From Syngnathus acus (taxonomy: Eukaryota; Chordata; Actinopteri; Syngnathiformes; Syngnathidae): a stretch of DNA of 64,000 nt. The notes below the pieces were generated by a model. It was not told the origin of the DNA. It worked only from the letters and a program-made list of their open reading frames with translations, and did no database searches. Shown here one piece after another: positions 14,201 to 47,985 of the stretch. The position numbers were made by a program, and so were the translations under genes. Where the stretch lies: positions 10,332,039 through 10,396,038 of the forward strand of contig NC_051097.1 of assembly GCF_901709675.1 (NCBI RefSeq). Reading direction: 5' to 3'. The first letter of the stretch is position 1; every line of letters begins with the position of its first letter.

Positions 14201-17200
14201 GAAAACCACTTGAGATAATCCAGCGCTTGGCTGCGGGATTGTGTACGTTTGGGAGCTGCCAGGTTTACAGAACTCTGGCCCAGTGCAGCACATCTGCTCC
14301 GCATGGGGCGCTCGCTCCCTGGCCGGCTGCTTGGAAAGGTTTCCAGACAGACATGCACGTCTAGGGATTTAAAAAATAAAATAAAATACAGCCGAACGAA
14401 TACCTTGAAGCTTTGGGGACCCGCTCGTAATAGGTGAGAATCTGCAATATGCTGAGGCCATGTAAGAAACAATTTTTGCTTTATCAGTACAAACTGGACT
14501 CAGCCAACTTGTTAAAGCCACGCCGCATTTCACTTTAGGAAGAACGTTTTCCCATCCAGGCTGTAAATAAAAACCACACTATAGCTTACTGTATACATTT
14601 GGCGCGTTTTGCTGACTCTTTACTGTCTGGCATCGTGGCGGTGGCCAGATAGAGAGGGAGTCGGGGGCTGCGGTGGGACAGGGGCAAAACGGGGGGGGGG
14701 GGGGGGGGGGTCCTTGCGAGGCAGACGGCGTTGTAAAACAGCGAACCGCGGCGGGCTGCGCGTCGGTCTGGATGGCTGTGCCGAGTCATGCAAATTCCTG
14801 CGTGGAAGTTTGGATTCCTGAGTTCTGCTTGGCCAGGGCCCAAGCCGTGAAGTGCCTCCCGAGGCGAGTTCACGCGGCCCGTTGGTCCGCATTGCTCGCT
14901 CGGTCATTACAGGAGACTGCCGCCGCCATCCTTGCGGTCTCCTCGCTGCGCACGGCCACATAGCGAGGTGTTAAGTTTGACTTGTTTTAATATTCCCTTA
15001 ACTCATTTCAACAGTGGCTTTATTTGAACAGTTGGCCTTCATTTCTCACTAGAAGGCCATAAAACGGGAATTCGGAGAAGTCCACAAACGACGAGCACGC
15101 CCGCACCGATATTGTGGAAAACGGTCGAGTTTTTTTTCAGTCGTCGCGCGGCAATTTGAAGTTTTGTAAAATTCTCGTGTCGACCTCAGACCTCTGCTCT
15201 GGAGGTTCTGAATCACTGGAGAGTTGTTGGGACTCAGCTGGTGGACTGTCTGTCATAAATATTGTATTTTACAAAATCATTACAAACATTTACAATAACT
15301 TAATGTCTGCGTCGAAATACTCTGTGCCCTGAGGGGTGTCCAAACAGATGTTGTCGGTTTCTGGCCTCCTTCCCTTTAATGGTGCCGGCGTCATGGAGCC
15401 AATTGTTTGTCCGTCGCCACGGAGACGTAGCTTGTTTTGCCGAGAGTGGCGTGTCGAGGCAGGATGCAGCGCAGCCCGCGTTAAAAACCAGCCACCAGTC
15501 TCAGATGCCGAGGCCGCAACGTTGCCATTAAATGCAGAAAACTAAAATCCTGTGCTCATTTCATTTTTTTTTTTTGAAAATTCCAAAGACAGAAGATAGA
15601 TTGTCGTAACCCTTTAACCAATGGATATTTGAACACAAATGGTGCAGCAACACTTAAAGACATACAAATATAACAAGAGTTTCATGGATATCCTCCACAA
15701 AAAATGACTAATATGAGGGCTGGAAAAGAGCTACGAAGGATTAATGGCATTTCCTTTTATGTCAAAAAAGATTTGAGATTGAAGTGTTTGAAGTTGGGAC
15801 TAAATTCAACTTGTAAATTGAAGCCTCGCAGCAAACCGTGTGGATAAAGTACACGCGGGTTAACCATTTAATAGAAGAGAAAGGAAAAAAAGGGATGTCG
15901 AGGATGAAGAAGCAGACATCAGAAACAAAGGCGGTCATTGTTTAGTCTGGAGATGCTTTGCATGTTTCTGCTCCGGGCGCCCAGACGCTGCAGCTTACCT
16001 GAGCTTTGATAGAGAGCATGGCAGCAACACAATAAGTGTCAGACTCACCAAAACATCGGCGCTCGCCAGAAGAACATCTGCTAACCTGCGTCATACGAGG
16101 AGGTGCGGGTCGACCTGACCGGCACTTCTCGCCCCGCAGGAGCCCCGCTTTTCAGGCCGGCCGCCAACTGGGTCGGCTCAGCGGGTCGCTCTCCCCCCCC
16201 GGCCCGCTCGTGTTATCCACTTTGCTCGAAAAATTTATGTAACAACTGCGTGTTTGAAGAGAGGGAGTATAAACAACATTTATTGGCACTCGTACCGAGG
16301 TGTCGGGAGTTTAGAGGCGCAGTCGTATTCCAAACGGTCCTCTTCTGACCGTTTAGGGCTTTTCCCTTCAATACCGCAAACCGCTTAATAGCGAGGAGGA
16401 GATGTTACTCATAAATGGGAGACACATACGTAGCTCCATAAATAATGATGATATAGAGTGGAAGGTCGCGACGCTGGTCAGCCTCAAATTCGTTGGGATT
16501 TAGAGTCAATTTTTCCCATAGGAAATGCAACTAAAAATACAGCAAACAGTATTAGCTCTTTGCGGAGGATAAAGAATACATGCGTGTGAGTATTGTTATA
16601 TTATCCGTCGACATGTTGCTGACTAAACAGACTAAAACAGTTGCTATTCATTAGCCTGTGTTTAGCAGTGTTAGCTAAAAAGACAACTATTTTTAAATAC
16701 ACATTGTGCAATTTAGTGTGTCACCACCAGTAAACCGTAAGCATTTTCGACCGCTTTTCCATCATTGAAAAACTATTTTCTCCACCCCCCCAGCGAAGAG
16801 TTGCGCAAGGAAGTTCGTCAGTTGAAGAAGGAGCTCAGGGCAATGAAGCAAAAAGACGACGACCCCAAGCCGGCCATGGATGAAGTCGAGGAGGGTATGT
16901 GAGCCCTGTTAATTCACTTTTATTGCTTTTTAAATAAAATGTTAATATAGTGTCCAACTTACTGCAATGAGACACACTTTAATGGTGTTTTAAAACCGCC
17001 ACCAGCAAAGTCGGAGAGCCGGGTGGTCCACGCCGCATTAAAAAAAAAAAAAAACTTACAACTCTTTGTATTTAGAGACAATTTATATTCAGTGTGTCCT
17101 TCTAAAAGTAACACAAAAATTAATTCCACCATGGCGGGAGTGATGTAAATGTTGGCGCGATCCTTTGACCTCCTTGTCGCTCATTCCACTCAGGAGGCAA

Positions 17201-20200
17201 GCACTTAACGTTGGCACTAAAATGTTTGCGAGCTGCAATAAACGATTCCCGTATTGTTCTCCAATAAGTCATTGACAAATCATCAGGTCTTTAACGTGTC
17301 AAACAAAACAAAAGAAGTTACAAAATTTCCCCCCGTGCTCCAAACCCCAAATATTTGACTGAAGCAGCAAAAGCAAGCCAACAAGAGCTTGCAACCAAAG
17401 GAATGTTTTATATCTTGGCACTCGGTTAGTGTTGTAAAGCTCCAGATGGGACGGACACAACCACCTCCTGTGGGCTGAAATAAAAATGGACAATGTAGGT
17501 AGGAGAAACCAGTTCATCCATTAGAAAATGACCATGTCAGCCAGACACGGTCGCTTCAGAGCCCAACGGTATTATTTTTGATAGATGATCAAAAATAAAG
17601 CTGCGTCGGCGATCGTCACTCTGCAAAAATCCGCTGATTGTTGCATAGGTGAGCACGTTTTATCCTATAAAAGATTGTAGTTGCTACAACACGGAGCATC
17701 TCCCAGGTGACAAGAGAGGAAAGGAATGTGGTTAGGAAGGCCGTCACAAGTGTGACAACAGAGGCTGATGCGAGTGCCACACACACACACACACACACAA
17801 CACCTCGGGGCGTCGTCAGTCAGCATCCATGTTGTCAAGGGAGGAGGCGGGCAGGATGACTGATGGAAGGTGTTCACTTGTCACTTGTATAAATCACTCC
17901 CTTCTTGATTTCGCGGCCCGGAAAAAGGCTGAGTTTGCGTTTTTCTTTTTAAAATAATTTTTTTTCCACAAATTTCAAAAATAAGTCCAAAAACTTGTCG
18001 CTTTTTTTACATTTTTTTTATCACTACCTGTGAGGGTAATTGATGTAATGCCACAAGAATGATCCACGATTGCCCAATAAATGTCCTATTAAACAATGAT
18101 TTATTCGTAAACTGAGCCGCAATGGTCGCCCTTGAGCACAAACGTCACATTGAATCGAGCGACTCATTGGCCTCACTGCGGTTTCTGTTAGTTCATTTGT
18201 TTGTTAGCGCAGCAAAACAGCAGCATGGCCACAGACGTCTGTCATGCGCCCGCAACAAACATCACATCACACTGCATGCGCAGCCAGCCAGACCGTCTGC
18301 TGCTCGCTGACCTCACGTCGGGTGTTGCATCACACGCGGTGGAAAATTATTCTCAGCTGCGCTCGGTACACAACGCTTTCTTGTTGCGTCGCCTTGGACT
18401 TACGGACGGGTACACGACTCCCAGGGCAGTCAGGAAACTTGATCAAAAGACACAATTCCGCCAAGTACTTCAACTCGGTTCGCTGTTGTTCGCATCTATA
18501 AAAGCTAATTAGCATTTGTTGCGTCATTTGCATACATTTGTAGATGAAAAGTTGTTACTAAAAGATTACTGAATGATTCGGTAACACTTTGCCTCTTTGT
18601 CCAGAAAGCAAAGAGCCGACCAGCGAGGCTGTGGCCGAGTACCTGGAGGAAAGGAAGAAGTACGAGGAGCGGAGGAAAGAGAAACGCAGGAAAGGCTCGG
18701 GGAGAGAGCAACAGGTAAACCATATCAATGTTCATGCCAGACGAGTGTGATGTCTGACCGGCGGCGGCGTTTGTTTGTTTGCTCAACAGACAATGGAGCT
18801 CCTCAACCGTTTCAAGGACAAGCTATCGACGGCCATAAGCGAAGCCCCGGAGGAAGAAGAGGATGAGGAAGAGCTAGCCGAGGATGACGACAAAGGATGG
18901 TGAGTAACCACATTTTTAGAATCGGCTCGGAGGGGCGCCATTTAGTGCTCGCATTTAAAAATAGACATTTATAGAAAATCATCCAAGCCCCTCCAGCTTT
19001 GTTACACACTTTTAACACTACTAAATAATTCATAAGATTGATAAATAAAATAGACAATGTCAAGAGAATTACAGTCACCTTCAAAAAGCACCAATTCTTA
19101 CACTTTGACATGAAAGTGTTAAAGGTTCAGAAAATGAACTGTCTATTTCCAATATTATTCATATTTTTCACATATGGCTACAATTGTGTGCACCACATTG
19201 TGTGTTATTCTTCATTATTAACCAATTTAAAATGTTTACAATAGCTTGCCCCTTTAGTAGCTCTGTTGCAATATGTCAGTCAACCTAAGACTGAAAGTAT
19301 TGAATGAAAATATGTTTTGTTAAAAATGTATCATTTTGGTGTTGGAGAAATTGATCAGCCACCAAGGTAAGTCCGCGTAAGTACTTTTTTTTTTTAGACA
19401 AATTAAAAATGGATCACTGTAACGTTTCAGAAACTGGTCACCCCATAGATTCATTTCCACATAAACTGCCTAGTCAGCTCATATTTCGCATCACTAGTAG
19501 CTCTAAGAGTTCCTCAAAGAGTTTTGCTTCGATCCCACAGTCCGACTCGAAAGATCAAGTGAGTTTTTGAATGCTTCAATTTGGGGAAACGGACACGGGT
19601 CCGAATGGCGTGTTGGTTACGTGCACCTGCTACGTTCCACTGCGCCCAAACCAAAAAGCCGCGGCATCGCGTCTGTCCTTCCACTCGCTTGAATGCGTGC
19701 CAAAGTTCAGGGGGTCCGTACAGTATGTGCACGCGTCAGCCCGCCGCCGCCAGGAAATGGGTCCTGACGCTGTGTTCTGCTCTCATATTCTGTTTTTCAA
19801 CGCAGATCTTAAAAGCAAGTCCAGTTTGAAATGAATACCATGTGTGTGAATGAGAGATTTAGAATAACACAATCTGTTGTTGCCATTAGTCTCCTGGAGT
19901 GTGTGTGAGCAGAGGGTTCTTGTGGGGGGCGAGGGGGGCTAATGAATTTGAGAGAAGCTTTTGTCGGTAGACACCTCGCCGCGCTGCGCCGCGTCGCTCC
20001 CGCCAGGTATGGCGAGAACCGTGCAAGCCGGGGGGCTGTTAGCGTAGCCTTGCTGGGAAAACAGCAGTGGGAAGGGAAGTGTGTGCCACTGCAGGAGCAG
20101 CACACTCAGAATGTGGGTTACAACAGGTCAGACGTTGGAAGTCAAGTCTGGGACAGAGGAGGTAAACTATTCCATCTGTGTCGGCGCGGACCCCCACCCG

Positions 20201-20780
20201 ACCCCCCCCGTTCGTCCTACCTCGAATTTTACTCCCCCCCCCTTGACTGAGTGAGCAAGGCCAGAAAAATAAACAGCGGAGGCTTCTGTAGCTTTGCATC
20301 ACCGCCTCCGTCTCGCCGTAGCCCCTTTCGACGCAAATGGCCTCCTCCAGGGTTATTCCTCGCCGCCCAATTTGGAACTCAACCACAGTTGGGTTCAGGG
20401 TTAGTCGGGGTTAAGCTTTGAATTAAAGCTATGACCGCCACTAATGATTTGTCATTGATTGTTCCTATTTATTAACATTGTATCTACGACCAATTGAATG
20501 TTTGCCTACCGTATAATTGCTAAATTAGCAATCGGAACTAGTTAGCCCCCAACGCGACGGTTCTTGTAAAGAAGTCAATGACGACCCTGACGGCCCTCCC
20601 ATCTTCATCGCGTCCAGGCTTGGCCATGTGCTGCACTTTGACGAGCAGTCCAGGAAGGTCAAAGACGCAACCATGCAGGACGAGGACACCTTTGAAATCT
20701 ACGACCCACGGAACCCCGTCAACAAGCGGCGACGGGAGGAGAGCAAAAAGATCATGAAGGAGAAGAAAGCTAAGCGTTGA
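11267..20780 (+). CDS. cwc27: Spliceosome-associated cyclophilin CWC27, complete, 14 exons, 461 aa
   Basis: CWC27 is a spliceosomal cyclophilin-like protein that binds CWC22 and joins the activated B complex. Exons are 11267-11308, 11400-11496, 11585-11697, 11836-11979, 12054-12152, 12238-12341, 12428-12497, 12567-12646, 12724-12754 (31 nt), 12817-12938, 16794-16894, 18605-18714, 18790-18899 and 20618-20780. The sum is 1386 nt (461 aa; human 472 from memory). The cyclophilin fold covers about residues 11-165 ([34 protein letters not shown]). The position of the catalytic tryptophan is Glu122 (RADELNNKH), as in human CWC27, so it is probably not an active isomerase. The rest is charged and lysine/glutamate-rich with predicted coiled coil. 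It ends in the conserved [20 protein letters not shown] block followed by a basic tail. Introns 10, 11 and 13 are much larger than the others. It is convergent with adamts6. Confidence 0.95.
14168..14200. repeat. Alternating GT/GC dinucleotide tract
   Basis: About 33 bp of nearly unbroken alternating purine and pyrimidine, (GT)n(GC)n(GT)n. This is a microsatellite with Z-DNA potential, inside cwc27 intron 10. Confidence 0.8.
14691..14710. repeat. Poly(G) run of 20
   Basis: Twenty consecutive G on the plus strand. Run lengths of this kind are often mis-assembled, so the true length is uncertain. Confidence 0.85.
16895..18604 (+). other. Intron 11 of cwc27 (1.7 kb)
   Basis: Apart from a (CA)n microsatellite at 17777-17799 and several A- or T-runs, nothing identifiable is seen. 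Confidence 0.55.
17777..17799. repeat. (CA)n microsatellite
   Basis: About eleven CA units in cwc27 intron 11. Confidence 0.85.
18900..20617 (+). other. Intron 13 of cwc27 (1.7 kb)
   Basis: No exon or recognisable element is seen. The right part (about 19900-20380) is GC-rich with short C-runs. Confidence 0.5.
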
Positions 20781-20957
20781 ATTCGCGCAATGTCCCGGCG
20801 AGTGGACTTTGGCTTCAAAATGTCCGAGACCTATTTAGACTCGGTGAAGCAATTCCCCAACATCTGGATTCAAATTGCGTCGTGACCACGATGGGACACT
20901 TTTGGACTGCAACTTACGAGTCATTTGTGATGTTTGTTTGTGACGGAACGGGGTGAT

Positions 20958-20963
20958 AATAAA
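20958..20963 (+). terminator. Poly(A) signal of cwc27
   Basis: AATAAA lies 178 bp after the cwc27 stop and is followed by a GT-containing stretch. Confidence 0.6.
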
Positions 20964-21486
20964 GTGTTACGGAGCTGGAACAACTCGTGATTGATTTCTG
21001 ACTCATGATCCGTTGATGTTGTTTTCTTTTGGTACAATGACCACTCCACTATATCATCTGAAACGAATCGCGCTTCAAAACAAATGTTGAACAAGTCGTC
21101 ATATTGCAGCAGATAAAGACTCAAAGCTCCAAGACGTTAAAGTCAATTCTTTGGTGGTTTTAGGCACGTGTGACCAGAAGCTCCCTTTGGCAAGCACTCA
21201 ATTTTATTTTGAGGAGGGGGTCAACCACACTTCTGGGATTATGCTTAAACATGCATGTGGAACAGGAAGTGGAGTTAATGTTACATTAGCCGCCACTAAT
21301 CTAAAACAGATGTGACCGACACGCGTAACCCACGACGTTGCGGATGGATCGCTCATATAATTTGCTTTCAACTAGTTCTTCAGGATAACCGCCACCTTTC
21401 ACAATAGAAAAATAAACAGAACCATGTCACAAAGTCAGGAAAAATCTTGTCCGTCATGGTCAGCATGAGTGATTTGGAAGCAAAGT

Positions 21487-21570
21487 GGTCTGGAATCTTT
21501 GCACACCTTCTTCTTGGGGTTGACACTTGGTCTGGAATCTTTGGATACCATCTTCTTAAAGTTGAGAACT
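21487..21570. repeat. Imperfect tandem repeat, two 42-bp units
   Basis: The unit beginning GGTCTGGAATCTTT at 21487 recurs at 21529. CATCTTCTT- and TTGA-type matches continue through both units. It is a local duplication with no known function. Confidence 0.65.
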
Positions 21571-24500
21571 TCCGAAAAGATCAAGAACCAACACTTGGAA
21601 TGAATTCAAGATCTGTAAAGAATCATAGCATCTTCAAGCTCCAAGCCAAGACCAGACGTGGGACAGAAACGGCATGTCAATGAAAGCCAGCAGAGTAATA
21701 ACCTCCATTACCATTTGTCCTCATTAGCCGCCTGTCGTTTCCTACGAGCAGAAACTCGTAATTCACTCGTGATGGATTTAGTACTTCTCTCTCCTCACTT
21801 GCTCTGAAGGACCTTCTAACCAAAACGGGGCTGTTTTTTCCGGTCCCTGGGCTTAAGTGATTGGCTATCGATTCTTTATGAATGCAATCCACTTACCTGA
21901 AGCCCGTAGAGGTGACCTGGAGTAGCTCGGAATAGCCACCACGAAGAAGCGCTTTCTCAGCAACCGTGAACGTGGTCCATATCAAGGTGACCGTGACATT
22001 GGGGCCGTTGGAAAACTTATAGTTCAGATTCAAACATATCTTTGGACCTCAGTCCTGGAACTTTTATAAGTTTTGGGAATTGTCACTTGTTTGGATTCAA
22101 AACGAGTATTCGCCAGTCTTGGCCTTTGCGTCGCCTCTCCAATTTCCCCAAAATGCGAGATCTTGTCCCGAAACCCTCCCGTCTTTCTGAAGTCGTCGCA
22201 GTTGAAGACTCTCTCTTCACATCTTTGACATCCTCCCCACCCCACCGTGTGAACTCCTCCGAGGCTTTCATCTGGTGGTTCGGTCTGGACATCAGCTGTG
22301 GGAAAAAACTCTGGCAGGGCTTACCAACACCAAGCCCTAAGCGGACCTCAGTAGATAGCAGGTGCCAGAGCCGTGACCTTCCCATTCCGGTCCGGCATTC
22401 CGGCCTGTCAGTTTCTTAACCCACCCCCACCCTACCCCAATGTGGACTCTGCATGCTCTGTGTCCGAGTACACCATCTGGAGCTCCTCATCCCGCTGTGC
22501 TTTGTTCTAGTGCTAAAGTGTCCACAACACTCAGAGCTTTCATCGCCGAGCGTTTGATTGTAGACAGAGCCGCGGTTGGCTGTGATGATTAGTGCCTTGT
22601 TGTTGTTCTTGTTGTTAGCGCCTCACACACCAGGACGTGTCTGCACATTCAGGTGAAGACAGTAAGTCCTCCCGTTTCCCTGAACAGATCTTTTATTTTA
22701 CCACAATGTATCTTGTCATGTAATATGGGCTCAATAAAAGATGGCAAACACTTCTAATGAACGAACCTAAATCTCCGGCGTCCTCCCTTAATGGTCTGCT
22801 TACATCATCGTGTGTGTGCTTTAAAGTTAAGTCGACATTTTTTTTGTGTCTAAAGTTCATCGCAACTCCTAACAAAGGGGGAAAAAACCAGGGTGAAAAG
22901 TTCCATTAGCAATTTTAATTTATTAAATATTAATTTATTTCGAAAGTCAAATGTGTACTTCAAGCAACCTGGCAACCCACTAGTATGCTACGATATAGAG
23001 ATTTTATTCCAACGTAAAATATATGCCCAACGATTATGAAACTTCAGTAAAAGATTGAAATTGTCGTTAGCGTTTTGCTACCATCTGGAATTTTAGCACC
23101 ACAAATAGTCACACAGTGGTCTCTTTAAAATCAGTCCATTTTATTGTATCTAACTTTTTTGTTTTTAAAAATGTGGGTGAGAGGCTGCGTCACTGCTTAT
23201 TTTATTTTTTTTCCCCAAGATGCTAAAATGTCAATTTCACAAGCAGTGAAAATAAACAGACAACACAATAAATTAGCATATAATTTACATTTTGTGGGGG
23301 GGAAAAAAAATTAGTAACAGTGTCGCAACATTAATACTGAATATAAAATATACACAACTCATCACATGACGCTTTTCCTTGTCTTTCTTTTTAGTATGTA
23401 AGCAATGTGACATTCAAAAAGTTCACAGCAACATGTACCTTTTTTTTTGTTTGTTTAAAGTCCGAGCGTTTTTAAATCCAAACGCTCTGCCGCTGTCCTT
23501 TTTCCCCATCGCTCGACGGCCTCCTTCAAGAAATGACATTGATGTTGGCCGCTAAAAATTAGCAGCAGCAGCAACAACAACAACAAGAGTCCGATATGAA
23601 CTTTCGCTTTCCTGAGCCAGCAGTAATGGCTTGTTGATGACGGGATTCAAGTGTCCTGTTATTAATTTCTTATTATTATTATTTTGCTGTACGACAATAC
23701 AACACTACAACAAATACATTCCCAGTGTGAGGTACAAACATGACAAGAACACGACCAGCATTTACCGTGGTTAGCACCACGAGCACCATATTGACTTTGG
23801 GCCTTTTTGTTCTCATTGGCTGGAAGAAATGAGGGCAGCTGAAATTTTTCACGAGCTGTGACCCGTGGTCTTTAAGTATTGAATGCCCCATCAAACAGGA
23901 AGTTAGGAAGCCACGGACAGAAAGCGATTCGGAGTGAATAAATGATTGCCTTCGAAACAGCTGGCATTGGATGAGTTAAGGTACTCGACTCATATGTGGG
24001 CAAGGAAAGCTACAGTATATATTGAATATGTAAATCTTCCCTTTTTTTTCTTTGCTTGCCGTGAGATATGTGCCTTGGCTCAAGAAAGGTTGGGAAACAC
24101 AAAATTACAGTATGTCATGGATTCATCCAATGACATGACATTCCCTTCCGAGACAGAAGGCTACTGTGGAATTTGTATAATAAATACACAGTACGCTGAT
24201 GATTGTGGGCGGGGCTTGCTCTGGGCTGTCATATCTCCTTGGCGTTGAAGTATTTACACAAAAAAAGTGCAGCCAAGCCAAATGTCCGCCCCGACGACAG
24301 CGTTTCTCGCCTGTCCGTCCGTCCTCTGTTAGCCACGTGTCCAGCACTTTGGATCGGACAGCAACTCGGAGGAAGACTCAACGATGATTCCAGGAATTAT
24401 TATTATAATAAAATAACATCATTAACCGATCCTCCTCCGAGCTCCACTTCACAGAAGTGAACAGTTTTTGTGTCAGAGAGACTGCTGAGCGGCGGTTTGG

Positions 24501-24620
24501 CTCTCTGGCCAACCACGAACGGTCGCGTTCCCATTTCGGGTGCGTCAGAGTCATCGTCGACGGTGGCGGCGGCGGCGTTCCTTTCCTGGCTCGCGGGCTT
24601 CTCGTCTTTGTGTGGAGGGC

Positions 24621-45258
<20,638 letters not shown>

Positions 45259-47985
45259 AATTCTGGGAAAGATGTGACATGAGGGAAAGGGGTGGTGGGT
45301 TTCAGGACCGGGGGAGATGGGACGGGGTGGAGGAGGAAGGGGAAGAGGGTGCTACAGTCGGACTAAAAACATGCGCTCAATCCGAGGCCAAACCACAACA
45401 ACTCCATGGTTTGCGTCCCCTGGTTGGCTCGGATGAAAAAAAAAAAAAAAAGTCTGCGTGTATTCCGGATGCTCAGATTTCTCCTGGAGGCAAGCGCGTC
45501 CACGTCACGGCGGAGGCCTCACGATTCATGTCCGCAGCTCGGCCAAAACACGACCATCCATCAGACGCTCAGGTGGAACTCCGGAGAGGAAGCTCTACAT
45601 CGGAAACTTGCCTCGGCGCATCCATCTGCATTCCTGCCAAAGGAATCAATCAAGGCGTTAAGGCGACCCGCTCTTGCTTGGCTTGTGTGGTTGAGCTACC
45701 TCTCAAGCGTCTTTGTGTTCTTCCAAAACAGAGGCTCTTTGGACTGGAGATTGCTTGACATGATTAAGGACCAAACTATGAAGACATCCAAAGAAGATCC
45801 AACCAAGATTGATGGAAAAAGGGTATCTGTGCATCTTTGATGTTTTTCGGACTGATTTGGGGTTAAAGGGATGTTTTCATCATTTTTAATACTAATGACT
45901 CAAATGTGACAACATGACAAAAATTGACCATTGTAAGAGAATCAAACTATGATTGATGAATAAGATGACATTTTAATAAGGACAGATTTTTTGGGATTCA
46001 GATTTCCACCATTTCTAGTATACATGGAAGATTAGAAATAATTGATGAGCAATTAGGCAAACTTTTCATTCAAAAACATTTCAGGGACATTCAATGGCAT
46101 CTGTGAGGTTCTTTGGACTGATTGTTTTGAAATCCAGTGGACATTGAAGTCTAACAAAAGTCAAAGCAAATTACAAAGTATCATATGCATGAGGTATCAG
46201 AGACAATTTAGTCCTCACTGCTCTTGTGTTTTGTGCAGGTGTGCCTGCCTAATAAGGAGCTCTTAAAAAAAAAAAAAAAGTACCTGTCGTAGAGTTGACT
46301 AAATTGCTATTTACCATCCAGGTCGTGGTCAGCTCCGGTCCAAATGTGCAGGATGTGTGTCCAAAGAGACAATGTCCGTCCCACAAAGCGCCGGCCCGGT
46401 ACGTGCTCTTGCGCTCATCTCCTGCTCCTGCTCATCCTCTCGGCTGGGCATGGAAGCAACCCAGTCGCTCCAATTCAGAAACAAAACAAAACAATGCACT
46501 CTCCTCTGGCGGGGCTCTCTCTATTTCCAACCCGTTATAATCTTGACTCAGGCTGGCTTAAAAAGTGAGTTGAGGTTGCAAGAGGAGGGGAGAGGGGGTG
46601 AGAATGCGGGCGGGGAGGGGGGCGAGTGCACGCACGCATGCATGCATGCAAAGCGAGAGAGCGAGTAGGACTTTGGAGGAGGGAGGCTGGCTGCTCCTAC
46701 TCATCGCACTCGCCGGGGTATGTCCCACTAGTCCGGCTTTCAAATTGGCAGCCCCCCTCTCTCGCTCTCTCTCTCTTTGTGGGTGACGTCAGTGCAGATG
46801 TGACTCTCTCTCCAAATCATCTGCGTGCATGTCCATCAAGAAGAAAACCTCCGCAAACCTCTCTGGGATGTCACCCAGCAAGTTGAGCTGAGGTTGTCAT
46901 GGTGACGAGCCACTTTTAATTCTTAAGATATTCATCTTTTTGTTGAAGTGGTGATTAAAAATCCACTAATATGTTCCGTGGTGACTATTCAAAGACTTGG
47001 TGGTGACTTTCTGTTTGTCACACGCAAGTGATCATGATGTGGCAGCCTAACAGCATTTTCAAAACGCACGACTCGCTTCACTTAATGGCAGGTGGCGCCC
47101 TCGTGTGGCTAAAGGGAGAAACTGCGTCCTGTCAGTGGAGAGAGACCACCAGTTTTGTTTTTTTAGGCAACAATTATATTTATTATTATCATATATAATC
47201 AAAATCATTTTTGCATATGAACGTTTTCTGTTTAGTGGGTGGAGCATTGTGAGATTTGGATCAAAGATTGAGGTCCGGAAGACTATTATAGTTGTGGTTT
47301 AGTTCAAAGAACAGAATTTGTCTGTTCATGTCTTTAGTGACCATTCACAAGGGGAAGTAGTTTCACTTCCTCTCCAACAGTGAGCTGAAATGAAAGCGTG
47401 CAGTCGTATAGAAATATGTTAACAATAATCGCATTCCCATGAGCGTTTTGAAAAAAAAAAAAAATTCCAATGTGAAGCCACTCATGATCAACACATTTTT
47501 TTATTTCATTAAAGTGGAAATTCATAACTGCACAAACATGCCCTGAGAATAGGTGGAGCAGTTCCTAAGAAATGAAAGTGGGGGAGTGACCTCCAATAAA
47601 AAAAAAAAAAAACGTCCCATCCTGATAAAACAAAACGGACATCGTCCCAGCTCATCAGTTCCTCCCCAGCGCACCCTCGTTCGGTAAGAGAAGCCTATTA
47701 TTCAATTTTTAATTGGATTGTTACATTCTTTATATTAGCTGCACACATTTTTGTGGACTATTGTGTTCAGTTCTTTTTATTTTTCAAACTCAAATTGCAA
47801 AGTCCTCACGAGCTATACAGCAAATTATCTCAGAATCTTAAATGTGTACATTTTAAATAAGGCTGTGAAATATGTTTTTTTTATTTTATTTTTTATATTG
47901 TTTCTATGATGGTGGTTGTGTGGTTGCATTATATATTTTGAGGAACATATTTTGCAGCACTAAAGCAGCATTCCTCCTCCTCATC
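45259..47985. other. Divergent intergenic region between adamts6 and plac8-like gene
   Basis: No coding exon is recognised. The left part should hold the adamts6 5' UTR and promoter; G/A-rich sequence lies at 46560-46680. The right end holds a probable 5' UTR exon of the plac8-like gene ending at about 47682 before GTAAGA. This is also where the 5q12-like and 4q21-like blocks meet. Plus-strand open frames at 45279-45840 run through low-complexity sequence and are not genes. Confidence 0.5.

Larger units (their letters stand above)
12939..16793 (+). other. Large intron 10 of cwc27 (3.9 kb)
   Basis: No coding exon is recognised. The intron contains a palindrome ATTAGCGCTAAT at about 13588-13599, an alternating GT/GC tract (14168-14200) and a 20-G run (14691-14710). 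Open frames across the G run translate to low-complexity peptide and are not genes. Confidence 0.6.
20781..24620. other. Convergent intergenic region between cwc27 and adamts6
   Basis: No protein-coding exon is recognised in 3.8 kb. The left end is the cwc27 3' UTR. The right part, probably down to about 23.1 kb, should be the AT-rich adamts6 3' UTR on the minus strand. Minus-strand AATAAA hexamers occur in this AT-rich part, for example at 23140-23145. A 42-bp tandem repeat lies at 21487-21570 and short AGC/AAC repeats at about 23563-23587. Open frames up to 125 codons (for example 22042-22419) resemble no family. Confidence 0.5.

Noticed and set aside
14586-14963. Long overlapping open frames on both strands
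   Set aside because: They exist because of the GC-rich sequence and the 20-G run. The peptides are low-complexity poly-Pro or poly-Gly with no family match.
22042-22419. Plus-strand open frame of 125 codons between cwc27 and adamts6
   Set aside because: No recognisable domain, no conserved neighbourhood gene expected here, and equally long frames occur on the opposite strand.
45279-45840. Plus-strand open frames of 144-159 codons upstream of adamts6
   Set aside because: They contain a poly-Lys run from a long A tract, show no splice or family support, and overlap the probable adamts6 5' region.
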